A stretch of DNA of 49,743 nucleotides from Streptomyces kaniharaensis (GCF_009569385.1 NZ_WBOF01000010.1:1-49743), one strand, 5' to 3'; shown: positions 15,146-23,284, counted from the first letter of the stretch. Program-made: numbers and translations. Notes: a model not told the origin generated them from the letters alone.

Positions 15146-17174
15146 CTGCCTCGGCGGCGATCATCCGGAGTCGACGGCCCCGGAAGTGGACCCGCCACTC
15201 ACGGGCCCTACTCTCCGAAACCGGGTAGCGCTCGGAGAGCTGCTTGGCGTCGAGGGTGGGACGGCCGTTGGTGACCTGGGACAGGTACTCCTCCCATGCC
15301 TCCTGCTTGGCCGTGCTGCCCGGGAAGGCGATGCCGTCGAGGTCCAGGCCCTCCAGTTCCTCCTCCGGCAGTTCCGCCCGGATGGTCAGCCTCAGGTCGT
15401 CCAGGGCCAGCTCCGCCTCCCGCACCTGGACCTCCAGCCGGTCCGCCATGGCGACGGCCTCGGCGGCGCGGTCGGCCGCCTTGCGGCCGTTCTCCTCAGC
15501 CTCGGCGGCGCGCTCGGCGTGCGCCCTGACCTTGGCGTCCTCCTGCTCGGCGCGGGTCCGCAGAGCTGCCAGCGACTCCTCCAGGCGCTCGGCCTCGGTC
15601 TTGGCCTCGGAGACCTGAGCGAGGGTCTGCCGGCGCTGCCCCTCCGTCTCGTCCAGGGCCCGCTGCAGGCCGGCCAGCTTCTCGGCGGCCCCCCGGATCT
15701 GCTCGTCCAGCTCGTTCTTCTGCTCGACCGCGTCGAGGCCGGCGGCCTCCAGCTCCTTGCGCTTCTGCTCGGCCGCGGTGACCGACTCGGCGGCCTCGGA
15801 GACCCGCTGACGGAGCGTGTCCGCCTCGGAGGACAAACGGCTCATTTCGGTCTCGGCTTCCTGCCGAGCGGCCTTGGCCTCCGCCCGAGCGGCCTCCGCC
15901 TCCTGCCGAGCGCGGTTCGTTTCGAGGGCCGCCGCCGCCAGCTCCCGGCCCTTCTGCTCGGCCTCGGTCTCCGCCTTCTCCGCGTCGGCCTTGGCCTTCT
16001 CCGCTTCCTTCTTCGCGGCCTCCACCTCGGCCTTGGCGTCCTCCAGCTCCTGCCGAGCGCGCTCGGCTTCCTGCCGAGCGGCCTCGGCGGCGGCGGCGTG
16101 CCCGGCCGCCTCCAGCTTGCGGGCGGAGGGCATGATGGCCACCTGCTCCATCAACTCCTCCACCCGCGGGGAGTCCGCGGTGTTGACCATGGCGATGTCG
16201 TCCTGGCGGGTCCAGCCGGCCAGGCCCCGGAAGACGGCGAGCGCCTGCTGGCTGTCGGTGCCGAAGGAGGCGCGTTCCAGGGCCTGACGCGTCTCGTCCC
16301 GCTGTTCCTGCAGTTCCTCCAGCAGCTTCAACGCGGTGCGGCGCTGAGCCCGTCCCTGCTCGACCTTGACGGTCACGTTCTTCGCGGCCTGCTCCAGCAG
16401 CTGGCGCAGGACGAACAGTTGACGGGCCGCCCGGCGTGCGGAGGCCGCCTTCACCAGCGAGTCGGAGTCCCGGCCGGTGGGGTCGACGCCGAGCGCGGCG
16501 TACTTCTCCGCCCACCACCGCCGCCACAGAGCCGCCAGCAGCTTGAGGGGACCGGTGCTCGACTCCTCCACCACGCCCTGCCCGGCCATCCGGTCGCGCA
16601 GCTCCAGCTCCACCACCCAGGCCGCCCCCGCCGGCATCAGGGCCATGAAAGGTGCGGAGGCCAAGTTGGGGGCGTGCACGACGTTCGCCCAGACGCTGAA
16701 CGCGACCAGCCCCCACGCGGTGTAGTGCATGACCTTCATGCCCTTGGTCCACTTGGGCGCCGGCTGGCCGGGCTCATGCCGGCTCTTCTTGTAGAGGGCC
16801 CCGAACAGGCTCAGCTCGATGACGTCGAACATCGTCACGAAGGCGAGGCGGATGGGCCACGGGAGGTCACCCGTTTCCCGGCCGAACCCCCACAGCCCGT
16901 AGACGCTGACGATGGTGCCGGCCAGCGCGAGTTTCCCGTGCGGACCCATCTCCGAGAGGAAGGAGAGCAGGCCGTTCGCCTTGCTCTTCGTGCCGAACAG
17001 CACCCTGTAGACGGCGACCAGGGCGACGACGCCGAACACCGCGGCGCCCGCCAGGGCCAGCCACGGCGGGGCCGCCTCCAGCTTGCGCTGCAGGGTGGAC
17101 AGCAGGCTGTCCATCTGGCTGGATTCGGCTGCTGACCAGCGCGAATTGCTGGCCGTAAGCTGTGTGTAGCGCAC
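14985..17174 (-). CDS. Large membrane/coiled-coil/HTH protein, Spd-like
   Basis: The 729-aa protein has four or five hydrophobic segments in residues 38-190, like the DUF2637/Spd-type membrane proteins of Streptomyces plasmids. A linker and a very long Ala/Glu/Lys-rich coiled coil follow (about 355-620). A candidate helix-turn-helix lies at about 637-665 (LDAKQLSERYPVSESRAREW). The tail carries heptads such as AERAADG and AERGGSP. The design would tether DNA or the relaxosome to the membrane, which is inference. The GTG start at 17174 follows CGGAGCGAAAC. It lies downstream of parAB on the same strand, with an operator-like site between them. Confidence 0.7.
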   Translation of the reverse strand: MRYTQLTASNSRWSAAESSQMDSLLSTLQRKLEAAPPWLALAGAAVFGVVALVAVYRVLFGTKSKANGLLSFLSEMGPHGKLALAGTIVSVYGLWGFGRETGDLPWPIRLAFVTMFDVIELSLFGALYKKSRHEPGQPAPKWTKGMKVMHYTAWGLVAFSVWANVVHAPNLASAPFMALMPAGAAWVVELELRDRMAGQGVVEESSTGPLKLLAALWRRWWAEKYAALGVDPTGRDSDSLVKAASARRAARQLFVLRQLLEQAAKNVTVKVEQGRAQRRTALKLLEELQEQRDETRQALERASFGTDSQQALAVFRGLAGWTRQDDIAMVNTADSPRVEELMEQVAIMPSARKLEAAGHAAAAEAARQEAERARQELEDAKAEVEAAKKEAEKAKADAEKAETEAEQKGRELAAAALETNRARQEAEAARAEAKAARQEAETEMSRLSSEADTLRQRVSEAAESVTAAEQKRKELEAAGLDAVEQKNELDEQIRGAAEKLAGLQRALDETEGQRRQTLAQVSEAKTEAERLEESLAALRTRAEQEDAKVRAHAERAAEAEENGRKAADRAAEAVAMADRLEVQVREAELALDDLRLTIRAELPEEELEGLDLDGIAFPGSTAKQEAWEEYLSQVTNGRPTLDAKQLSERYPVSESRAREWRVHFRGRRLRMIAAEAGERTPGGAERAADGAERGGSPAERAAEGGRAASIPAPVPPIDPGVFAAHRTTS

Positions 17175-17243
17175 GTTTCGCTCCGATTCTGCGTTGGCCT
17201 CGGCGGTGACTTGAGACCCCCCGCCGAGGTCTTTTGGTGTCGT

Positions 17244-17264
17244 GATCTCTTGAACTTCGAGACC
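17244..17264 (-). promoter_or_regulatory. Degenerate TTGAAC/TTCGAG operator (site c)
   Basis: ATCTCTTGAACTTCGAGACC is an imperfect version of the palindrome found at 1372, 14816, 18645 and 29219. It lies between the parB stop (17295) and the Spd-like start (17174). Unlike the other sites, no convincing -10 stands 16-18 bp away on either strand, so it may bind protein without being a strong promoter. Confidence 0.55.
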
Positions 17265-17294
17265 AGACGAGTCAGTGACTCCTGGTCTCCGGTA

Positions 17295-17744
17295 CTACCG
17301 GTCTTCCGACCCCTGGATCTCTTCGAGTTCGAGGAGCTTGGCCTCCGCCTTTTCCAGGCTCTTGAGGAGCTTGGCCTTCTCCTCTTCCAGGCCCTTGACG
17401 TAGCCGAGCCAGGAGGCCAGCAACTGTTCCTCCGTGTCACCGGCCAGCAAGCCGCGGCGGGCCAGGACCGCGTCCACGGCGACCCGGATCACGGTGTTCG
17501 CGGTGATCCGCTCCGTCTTCTGCACGCGGCTGGCCTGCAGCTCGCGGGCGACGACGTCGAGTTCGATCTGCTGATCGCCCCTCAACTGGACATATTTCGG
17601 ACTGGTGGTTCGCTTCGCGGCGGCCGCGGCCTGGCTGAGCGTCGCGGACCGCCGCCGGGCGGTGTTGGTGTTCGTGTCGTCCCCCTTCACGTTGCTGGAG
17701 AGGATCAGCTCTCCGATGTCCTGTGCCTTCTTCTTCGCCGCCAT
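17295..17744 (-). CDS. parB: Ribbon-helix-helix ParB-like protein
   Basis: The 149-aa protein has a basic disordered N-terminus, then KYVQLRGDQQIELDVVAREL...TERITANTVIRVAVDAVLAR (about 50-98), which fits a ribbon-helix-helix DNA-binding fold. A C-terminal Lys/Glu coiled coil follows (about 113-145). Its ATG overlaps the parA stop by one base (TGATG), so the two are translationally coupled. Small RHH proteins downstream of ParA act as centromere-binding proteins and as autorepressors. The strong palindrome upstream of parA is the natural candidate site. It may also act on the other TTGAAC/TTCAAG operators, but that is not shown. Confidence 0.75.
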   Translation of the reverse strand: MAAKKKAQDIGELILSSNVKGDDTNTNTARRRSATLSQAAAAAKRTTSPKYVQLRGDQQIELDVVARELQASRVQKTERITANTVIRVAVDAVLARRGLLAGDTEEQLLASWLGYVKGLEEEKAKLLKSLEKAEAKLLELEEIQGSEDR

Positions 17745-18505
17745 CAGGAGGTCACCTTCCTACTCGTACGCGCTGACGTTGTTGCCTTGGGGACGACCGC
17801 CGGCCTCGGGCGGGGGACGCGGTCGGGCTGCCCGAGGACGGCCAGGAGTTCGTCCACCAGGTTCCGGGCGTCCTCCGCCGGCCTCTCCCAAGTCCGGTTC
17901 GTGCCCTCCGTCACCGGGATGCCCGAGGCACCGGCGTCCTGGTGGGCCGCCAGTTCGCGCACGTGCGTCTTGAAGACCGGGATCTTCACCAGGTCGAGCG
18001 AGTCGTGTGTCCTGCGCGCCTTGCTCTTGCGGTTGGCCTCCACCCGGTTGATCACCACGCGGTACGGGCGACCAGAGGGAATCACGATCTCCCGAAGGGA
18101 GGACATGATGGCCTTGGCCTCCAGGTGGTCCAGCGTCAGCGGCACCACGATCAGGTCCCCGTCACAGCTGGCCTCCAGCTTCTTCTTGTCCCGGTGCGGC
18201 GCGTTGTCGATCACGATGAACCGGTAGCCCCTGATGCGGCGGAGGCCGGCGAGCTTCTTCGGGTCCTCCTCCGTGGCGATGTCGAAGGAGGGGTCCACCT
18301 CCAGAAGGTCGTACAGCTCCTTGGTGCCGCCCTCCTTCTGCAGTTCGTCCGCGTCGACCAGCAGCGTGCGCCCGACCAGGCCGAGCAGCCAGGCGATCAA
18401 GAAGGCAAGCGTCGACTTGCCGATCCCGCCCTTGCCCCCGAACACGCTGATGATGATCGGCTCACCGTCCCAGGGCGGATGCTCCACCCGTTCCACCTGC
18501 GTCAT
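17744..18505 (-). CDS. parA: ParA-family partition ATPase
   Basis: The 253-aa protein has the deviant Walker A GGKGGIGKS (23-31), the A' motif LLVDAD (48-53) and IVIDNAPHRDKK (98-109), typical of ParA/Soj ATPases that move plasmid copies apart on the nucleoid. The ATG at 18505 follows GAGAGGAAG and was chosen over an upstream in-frame extension that lacks a ribosome site. It is transcribed from the palindromic promoter at 18637-18664 through a leader of about 125 nt. Confidence 0.9.
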   Translation of the reverse strand: MTQVERVEHPPWDGEPIIISVFGGKGGIGKSTLAFLIAWLLGLVGRTLLVDADELQKEGGTKELYDLLEVDPSFDIATEEDPKKLAGLRRIRGYRFIVIDNAPHRDKKKLEASCDGDLIVVPLTLDHLEAKAIMSSLREIVIPSGRPYRVVINRVEANRKSKARRTHDSLDLVKIPVFKTHVRELAAHQDAGASGIPVTEGTNRTWERPAEDARNLVDELLAVLGQPDRVPRPRPAVVPKATTSARTSRKVTS

Positions 18506-18636
18506 TGCGCGTCTTCCTCTCAGTCCGGTACCGCGTGCGTCCCAGAGCCTATGTCTCTGCAGGTCAACAACCCCGAGACTCACGAAGACCGGACCATGGG
18601 GAGTCTGCAATCCCTGATCTTCCGACCTCGAAAACA

Positions 18637-18683
18637 ATCATACTCCCAGAGTCTTGAAGTTCAAGACTCTGGGGGTCTAGAGT
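18637..18683. promoter_or_regulatory. Divergent promoters sharing a 29-bp perfect palindrome (site d), candidate parS
   Basis: A 29-bp perfect palindrome (18645-18673, 14-bp arms around CTTGAAGTTCAAG) lies between parA and the divergent ten-gene operon. Minus strand: TTGAAC (18664-18659), 16 bp, TATGAT (18642-18637), firing toward parA. Plus strand: TTGAAG (18654-18659), 18 bp, TAGAGT (18678-18683). One bound protein could therefore control both transcripts, and the site may also be the centromere. Confidence 0.85.
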
Positions 18684-18695
18684 TGGAGGCACAGC

Positions 18696-18727
18696 GAGAG
18701 GGCCGGGCTTGCCGGCCCGGCCCTCTC
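18696..18727 (+). promoter_or_regulatory. 13-bp hairpin in the leader of the ten-gene operon (attenuator-like)
   Basis: GAGAGGGCCGGGC (18696-18708) pairs perfectly with GCCCGGCCCTCTC (18715-18727) across a 6-nt loop. It begins about 12 nt after the plus-strand -10 and 64 nt before the first start codon. No gene ends here, so it is more likely an attenuator or mRNA-stabilising hairpin than an ordinary terminator. Confidence 0.6.
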
Positions 18728-18790
18728 AGCCTGCAGCCGAGCGTGTCACCGCTCCGCAGGCATGGACCGATCCCTCATGGAGGACCAGTC

Positions 18791-19030
18791 ATGTCCCAGT
18801 CTCTCAGGCCCCCCCAGCACCGCCTCACGGTGGTCAACCCCCGCCCGCACCAGGACGGCCGCGGCGTGCTCATCCTGGGCCGTATCCGGCCCGCCGGCCG
18901 CGCCTGCCCGAAGTGCGCCGGGTCCGGCCGGGCCACGGTCCAGCGGGACGGCGCGCTTGTCAGCGTCGCCTGCCCGGTGTGCTCCCTCAGCGCCGTCGAC
19001 GCCCCCGAGGCCCAGGTGATGGCCCGATGA
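18791..19030 (+). CDS. 79-aa zinc-ribbon protein, first gene of the plus operon
   Basis: CPKCAGSG (about 39-46) and CPVC (about 62-65) form two DnaJ-like CxxC knuckles in a protein that is otherwise Arg/Val-rich. The ATG at 18791 follows ATGGAGGACCAGTC. The TGA overlaps the next ATG (ATGA). Function is unknown. It opens a run of coupled small genes transcribed divergently from parAB. Confidence 0.75.
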   Translation: MSQSLRPPQHRLTVVNPRPHQDGRGVLILGRIRPAGRACPKCAGSGRATVQRDGALVSVACPVCSLSAVDAPEAQVMAR

Positions 19031-19218
19031 GCGAGCAGACGACGACCGGCCAGAGCCTGCTGCAGCAGTGCCAGCAGGACTACCGCGACCACCAGGCCAG
19101 CTCCGGCGCCAACTCGACCGGCGTCACCGGGCAGCTGGGCGGCGCGATCAGCCACGGCAACGAGGCCGCCGGCAGCTGGGGCGGCGCGACCGCCCCCGGC
19201 GTCGGCGACCGGTACTGA
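19027..19218 (+). CDS. 63-aa Gly/Ser/Gln-rich hypothetical protein
   Basis: It starts on the ATGA overlap with the previous gene. The sequence is polar and low in complexity (QQCQQDYRDHQ, then Gly/Ala/Ser-rich), and no domain is recognised. It is followed by a 13-bp GC-rich hairpin at 19239-19270, which separates it from the next gene. Confidence 0.6.
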   Translation: MSEQTTTGQSLLQQCQQDYRDHQASSGANSTGVTGQLGGAISHGNEAAGSWGGATAPGVGDRY

Positions 19219-19238
19219 TCCGCCCGCCCGCTCACCCA

Positions 19239-19270
19239 GCCCGCCGGGCGGCACCAACCGCCCGGCGGGC
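19239..19270 (+). terminator. Intra-operon hairpin
   Basis: GCCCGCCGGGCGG (19239-19251) pairs perfectly with CCGCCCGGCGGGC (19258-19270) across a 6-nt loop between two operon genes. There is no U-run. It may reduce downstream expression or protect the upstream mRNA. Confidence 0.6.
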
Positions 19271-19286
19271 AGCCTCGGAGGTTGCC

Positions 19287-19586
19287 ATGTACCGCTTCAC
19301 CATCGTTCAGACCGCGCTCCAGCCCCGCCAGCAGGTCATCGCCATGACGGCCATGCTCGCCGCCGTGCTCGGCGTCGTCGCCGCGCTCACCCACTCCGCC
19401 ACCGCCTCCGGCACCGGCCTCTCCGCCGCCGCCGGGTACGCGGTGGTCCTGGTCCCCGCCGTTCTGTGGCTGCGGGCCCGGCCCCTCGCCGTGCTGGTCG
19501 GCACGGCGCTGATCAGCGCCGAACTGGCCCGGGTGCCGCTGCACCTGATCCGGCACCGGCGCCACGGTCGGCAGGTGTGGGCATGA
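19287..19586 (+). CDS. 99-aa small membrane protein
   Basis: Three hydrophobic stretches (about 20-35, 45-63, 66-80) are followed by a basic tail (IRHRRHGRQ), so the C-terminus probably faces the cytoplasm. The ATG follows CGGAGGTTGCC. The stop overlaps the next start (ATGA). No family is recognised. Similar tiny membrane proteins sit in Streptomyces plasmid spread (spd) operons. Confidence 0.7.
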   Translation: MYRFTIVQTALQPRQQVIAMTAMLAAVLGVVAALTHSATASGTGLSAAAGYAVVLVPAVLWLRARPLAVLVGTALISAELARVPLHLIRHRRHGRQVWA

Positions 19587-19945
19587 CCCCCATCGCGCTG
19601 GAGACGCTGCTGACCACGTACGAGGAGGGCCGCTGGCGCCACCTCCGTACCGGCGAGCTGATGATCCAGGACCGCCTCGGCGCCCTCCAGGCCCGCCGCG
19701 AGGTCCGCCGGCGGCTCGCCGAGGGGGACGTCACCCTGATCGCCAGCCCCGGCCAGCTCTGGACCCTCCGCCCGGAGTTCGACGCCCCGGCCGACTGGCC
19801 GCGCGGCCGGACGCTGGAGCTGGTCGAGCGCCGCTCCTGCCCGCCCGCCGCGCTGGTCGCCGACGAGGCCGGGCAGGAGCGCGAGATCCGGCTGACCGTG
19901 CTGGACGAGATGTATGAGCTGACCAGCTGGCGGTGGTGCGAGTGA
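19583..19945 (+). CDS. 120-aa hypothetical protein
   Basis: The ATG is within the ATGA overlap with the membrane-protein gene. The protein is charged and globular-looking, with RREVRRRLAEGDVTLIASPGQLWTL in its centre, and has no recognised domain or membrane segment. It ends in a GTGA overlap with the next gene. Confidence 0.7.
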   Translation: MTPIALETLLTTYEEGRWRHLRTGELMIQDRLGALQARREVRRRLAEGDVTLIASPGQLWTLRPEFDAPADWPRGRTLELVERRSCPPAALVADEAGQEREIRLTVLDEMYELTSWRWCE

Positions 19946-20139
19946 AGCGCACCGTCATCCCGTTCGTCGGCGAGCAGTTGCTGCTGTTCTCCGTGGACGA
20001 CGTCGCGGCCGAGGACCCCCCGGTGAAGAAGCCGGCCCCCGCCCGGCGCCGGGCACTGCGGTGCCTGCCCCCGCAGGCCGTCCACGAGCTGCTGGCCGCC
20101 GCCGAGTCGGACCCCGGCCCGGCACCGGACCGGCCGTGA
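19942..20139 (+). CDS. 65-aa hypothetical protein
   Basis: Three in-frame GTGs are possible (19933, 19936, 19942). I chose 19942 because it gives the same GTGA stop-start overlap seen throughout this operon. The sequence MKRTVIPFVGEQLLLFSVDD is followed by a basic Pro/Arg linker and a short helix. No family is recognised. Confidence 0.6.
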   Translation: MKRTVIPFVGEQLLLFSVDDVAAEDPPVKKPAPARRRALRCLPPQAVHELLAAAESDPGPAPDRP

Positions 20140-20630
20140 GCTGGAGGGACGGGGAGCCGCGTCTGGTGATCGAGAGGTCCGGCCACCAGGTCGTGCTCGA
20201 CCACCAGGGGCTGGCGATCGACGGACAGCGGATCTGCCGGACCCCGCTCACCCCCGCCCAGACCATCCCGCCCGGTCAGGCCGGCACCAGCCGGGCCTTC
20301 CAGGTCGCCGACTCCGGGGCGGTGATCTACCGGGGCCGAATCGTCGCCGAGATCGGCCCCAGCCCCGCCGGGACCGCCAACCCCGGGGAACTGACCGTCC
20401 ACGGCCCCAACGGGCCGGAGTGGTACCCGCCGGGGGCCGCCGAGCGCACCCGCCCCCCGCTGCCCGCAGCGCCGAGCGCGGCCGAGCTGCAGGCGAGCGT
20501 CGACGAAGTACAGGCGAGCGTCGACCAGATGATGCGCCGCCAGCAGGACGAGCAGGACCTACTGGCCCGGGCCGAGGAGCCCGGGCCCCAACTTCCCGAT
20601 GCAGCCCAAGAGATGGAGATCAGCCGATGA
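20136..20630 (+). CDS. 164-aa hypothetical protein with C-terminal helix repeats
   Basis: The GTG start overlaps the previous stop (GTGA). The first half is beta-rich (RLVIERSGHQVVLDHQGLAI). The C-terminal third holds a short duplicated helical motif (LQASVDEVQASVDQMMRRQQ). No family is recognised. Its TGA overlaps the ATG of the membrane-protein gene that follows. Confidence 0.65.
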   Translation: MSWRDGEPRLVIERSGHQVVLDHQGLAIDGQRICRTPLTPAQTIPPGQAGTSRAFQVADSGAVIYRGRIVAEIGPSPAGTANPGELTVHGPNGPEWYPPGAAERTRPPLPAAPSAAELQASVDEVQASVDQMMRRQQDEQDLLARAEEPGPQLPDAAQEMEISR

Positions 20631-21382
20631 ACCCGAGCCAGCCCACCAGCGGCGGCATCCCGGACTGGCTGCTGGCGCACGCCAAGCGTCCCCTGCCGCA
20701 GGCCCCCGTCGAGCCCGAGCTGCCGCAGATGATGAGCGCGGCCCGGTGGGTGCTCAGCCGCTACAGCGCCCGCATCCTGCCCGTGCTGACCACGACGACC
20801 GTGCTGATCCTCGCCCGGATCTGGAACGAGCAGGGCGCCGTCCAGGACGTCGGCGACGCTGTGCTGATGGGCACGCTGTCCGGGCTGAGCGCGGCGGCCG
20901 GCACCGTCTCGGCGCTCGGCAAGAACGGACACGGCGAGATCACCGCCACCGCCTACGGCGCGTCCGCCTCCCTCGCGCTGACCGCCGTCGCCGCCTACAC
21001 CCCGTCGTGGCCGCTGGCCCTGCTGATGTGGGTGCTGTCCACCGCCGCCGTGTACGCGCTGGCCGCCCCGCACTGGCGCGCTGCGAACGCCCGCGCGGCC
21101 GAGCACCGGCACGAGTTCCGGATGCAGTCGCTGCGGAGCCAGACGGAGATCACCACCACCGCGATGCGGGTCACCGGCGCGGTGGAAGTGGCCGACCGCC
21201 TCGGCCAGCTGGAGCAGGCGTGGATCGCCCGCCGGGCGCTGGACGTGATGGACGGCCAGGACGTCAGCGGCGACGTCCAGCTGCTGGAGGCGGTGTCCGA
21301 GCCGAAAGCCCTCGGCGCCGCCCGTCCGGCCGCGATGATGACGGGGGCGAAGCGTGCGACGGCCGGAGGGGAGCGCGCGTGA
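20627..21382 (+). CDS. 251-aa polytopic membrane protein
   Basis: About four hydrophobic segments (50-66, 76-95, 104-122, 125-144) follow a 45-residue N-terminal tail and precede a cytoplasmic tail of about 100 residues rich in Arg/Glu helices. The start is in an ATGA overlap. No family is recognised. It is the largest membrane protein of the plus operon and therefore a candidate for a transfer or spread function, inferred from context only. Confidence 0.7.
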   Translation: MNPSQPTSGGIPDWLLAHAKRPLPQAPVEPELPQMMSAARWVLSRYSARILPVLTTTTVLILARIWNEQGAVQDVGDAVLMGTLSGLSAAAGTVSALGKNGHGEITATAYGASASLALTAVAAYTPSWPLALLMWVLSTAAVYALAAPHWRAANARAAEHRHEFRMQSLRSQTEITTTAMRVTGAVEVADRLGQLEQAWIARRALDVMDGQDVSGDVQLLEAVSEPKALGAARPAAMMTGAKRATAGGERA

Positions 21383-21903
21383 GCGTGTGGGGAGCGTCGA
21401 TCATCGCGGTCGTGACGGCCGCCGGCCTTGCCCGGGTGTGGCAGCACCGCGCTGCCGGGCAGGCCGCCCCCGGCCCCTCCCCGGCCGCCGCCTCGGCGCC
21501 GCTGTACGCCTTCGACGGGCCGCCGCCCGAGAGCGCGTACGCCGGCGCCCCCGGGATCGGGGACGAGCTGGAGACGCTGATCCGCGCTCAGGTCGAGGTC
21601 GAGCGGGCCGCGGTCGAGACGGAGTACGGGCAGGCCGAGCACCGGGAGCACCTGCTGCGGTGGGCCGCCGTCCGCGACCGGATCGCCCTGCAGGCCGAGC
21701 TGCCCGGCGAACTGCGCGAAGGCGCCGAGCGGGCGGCCGCCCACGCCGCCGACCGGCTGCAGGCCCATGACCACGTCTGGGACGGGCAGGCCGGGCCGTA
21801 CGGTCCGCGCTCGCCCGAGTGGGACCTGGCCGAGGGCGGCCGGGCCTACGTCCGTCAGGAGTACGCCGCGTGGCGTGCCGCAACGAGGAGGAGGACACCG
21901 TGA
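21379..21903 (+). CDS. 174-aa hypothetical protein with N-terminal hydrophobic segment
   Basis: The GTG start lies in a GTGA overlap. A short hydrophobic N-terminus (VWGASIIAVVTAAGLARVW) may be a signal anchor, followed by a Pro/Ala linker and a helical domain. Near the end is AYVRQEYAAWR, a motif shared with the otherwise different protein at 34807-35316 (PYVRQEYLQYR). Function is unknown. Confidence 0.65.
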   Translation: MSVWGASIIAVVTAAGLARVWQHRAAGQAAPGPSPAAASAPLYAFDGPPPESAYAGAPGIGDELETLIRAQVEVERAAVETEYGQAEHREHLLRWAAVRDRIALQAELPGELREGAERAAAHAADRLQAHDHVWDGQAGPYGPRSPEWDLAEGGRAYVRQEYAAWRAATRRRTP

Positions 21904-22676
21904 CGACGAACACCGAACACCGGTACCGGGGCGATCTGGCGTACAGGCAGTTCAGCGGCGACAAGGAGATGGCCCGGGCCATCAACGAGGGCACCGTGCT
22001 GTCCACGCTCCCGTACCGGGGCGAGCGCACCCAGGTGGTGTCCACCACCTTCGGCACGGTCGGCAGGGTGTCCGCGTTCGGCGTCATCCGGGAGCCGTGG
22101 TTCGGTGACCAGGCCAGCCGCTGGTTCCCGTTCCCGAGCGTCGGCGCGGCCCAGGCGTGGCAGCAGGGGCTGGTCGCCGAGATGCTGCGGGGGGAGGTCC
22201 ACGGCGGCTACTCCCGTCACCACTACGGGTCGTGGACCTCCCCGGACGGCGGGTGGGCGGTCGAAGTCGACCGCCACCGCTGGCGGTTCACCACCGTGGT
22301 GGGGCTGGCCCCGGGCGAGCGGGTCGAGTGCTTCGAGGCTCTGGAGTACCCGGAGGAGCCGTGGCAGCTGGCGGAGGAGCGCGGGTGGGCCCGGCTGGTC
22401 GAGGTGCTGCCGGTCGGTCCCGAAGACTGGCCGCAGGCCATGGCCTCGGAGTACCGGCGGGTGCAGGCCGATGCCGAGCGCCGGGCCGACGCCGCCGAGC
22501 GCGAGGCCGCTACCACCGAGCTGGCCGACGAGTTGGAGGGAGCGGCCGTCGCCGCCGAACTGGCGGAGCCGAGCGCGGCCCCGGTGCCGGCCGCCGTCGA
22601 GGCGAGCACGACCGGGTGGTGGGCGCGGTTCGTCGGGTGGCTGGCCGCGTTGCTGCGGATCGGCCACCAGCGGTGA
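21900..22676 (+). CDS. 258-aa hypothetical protein with Trp-rich amphipathic tail
   Basis: The GTG lies in a GTGA overlap and follows GGAGGAGGACACC. A beta-rich N-terminal part with several SRW/GSW motifs precedes a Glu/Ala coiled coil (about 180-225) and a final WWARFVGWLAALLRI segment that could insert into or lie on the membrane. The 34807 gene product ends in a comparable tail. No family is recognised. Confidence 0.65.
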   Translation: MTTNTEHRYRGDLAYRQFSGDKEMARAINEGTVLSTLPYRGERTQVVSTTFGTVGRVSAFGVIREPWFGDQASRWFPFPSVGAAQAWQQGLVAEMLRGEVHGGYSRHHYGSWTSPDGGWAVEVDRHRWRFTTVVGLAPGERVECFEALEYPEEPWQLAEERGWARLVEVLPVGPEDWPQAMASEYRRVQADAERRADAAEREAATTELADELEGAAVAAELAEPSAAPVPAAVEASTTGWWARFVGWLAALLRIGHQR

Positions 22677-22738
22677 ACAAGCGGCGTACGCTGACCAGTT
22701 CGGCTCTGCCGGACACCACGATTCGGGAGGAGACCGGG

Positions 22739-23284
22739 ATGGGACAGGAAGAGGAACGCGGCTGGTGGTGCCCCTACCACGAGGAGGAGCACCCGCAGAG
22801 CCAGGAGTGCCCCGCAGGGTTCTGGGCGTGCCCGCACCACGGCGAGGACGGCATCCGGGGACAGGACTGCCAGGGGTGCCGGGAGCACTGGGGGATGGCC
22901 CCCCAGCCCATGGACCACAGCGTGGAGTTCTGCGACGACCCGAACTGCCGGAGCTGCGGCCCCGAGCCGACGTACGAGCAGTGGGTGGCCGAGCAGATCG
23001 GCCCGCGCAAGGTCGGCGGCCGGTACCGCACCCGGAACGGCTACGAGTACGACGTGCTGGCGATCGACCCGGGACCGCGCCCGAGCACCCAGTGGCCGGT
23101 CTGGCAGATCACCATCATCGGCACCGAGGACGGCGCCACCCGCAGCCACTGCACCGCGTGGGACGAGCGCGACCAGGTGGTGAAGGAGCCCGGCGAGGTC
23201 GTGCTGGACTGGCCGGCCGCGGGCTACCGGGCCGCCGGCGCGGCCGCCGCCGAGGCGCTGGAGCCCGGAGGCCGCACCCGCTGA
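22739..23284 (+). CDS. 181-aa Cys/His-rich zinc-binding protein
   Basis: It is the last gene of the plus operon. The first half carries repeated C/H pairs (CPYHEEEH, ACPHHGEDG, CQGC, CDDPNCRSC), pointing to two or three zinc sites. The C-terminal half is beta-rich (YDVLAIDPG...WQITIIGTED). The ATG at 22739 follows GGGAGGAGACCGGG and is preferred over a GTG at 22673 that would overlap the previous stop but lacks a ribosome site. Function is unknown. Confidence 0.7.
   Translation: MGQEEERGWWCPYHEEEHPQSQECPAGFWACPHHGEDGIRGQDCQGCREHWGMAPQPMDHSVEFCDDPNCRSCGPEPTYEQWVAEQIGPRKVGGRYRTRNGYEYDVLAIDPGPRPSTQWPVWQITIIGTEDGATRSHCTAWDERDQVVKEPGEVVLDWPAAGYRAAGAAAAEALEPGGRTR

Noticed and set aside
15000..17135. 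711-codon plus-strand frame opposite the Spd-like gene
   Set aside because: It is Gly/Leu/Arg-rich shadow coding. The minus frame has membrane segments, coiled coil and HTH with a ribosome site.
22673..22738. GTG at 22673 as start of the Cys/His-rich gene
   Set aside because: It would give the operon-style overlap but has no ribosome site, whereas the ATG at 22739 follows GGGAGGAGACCGGG.
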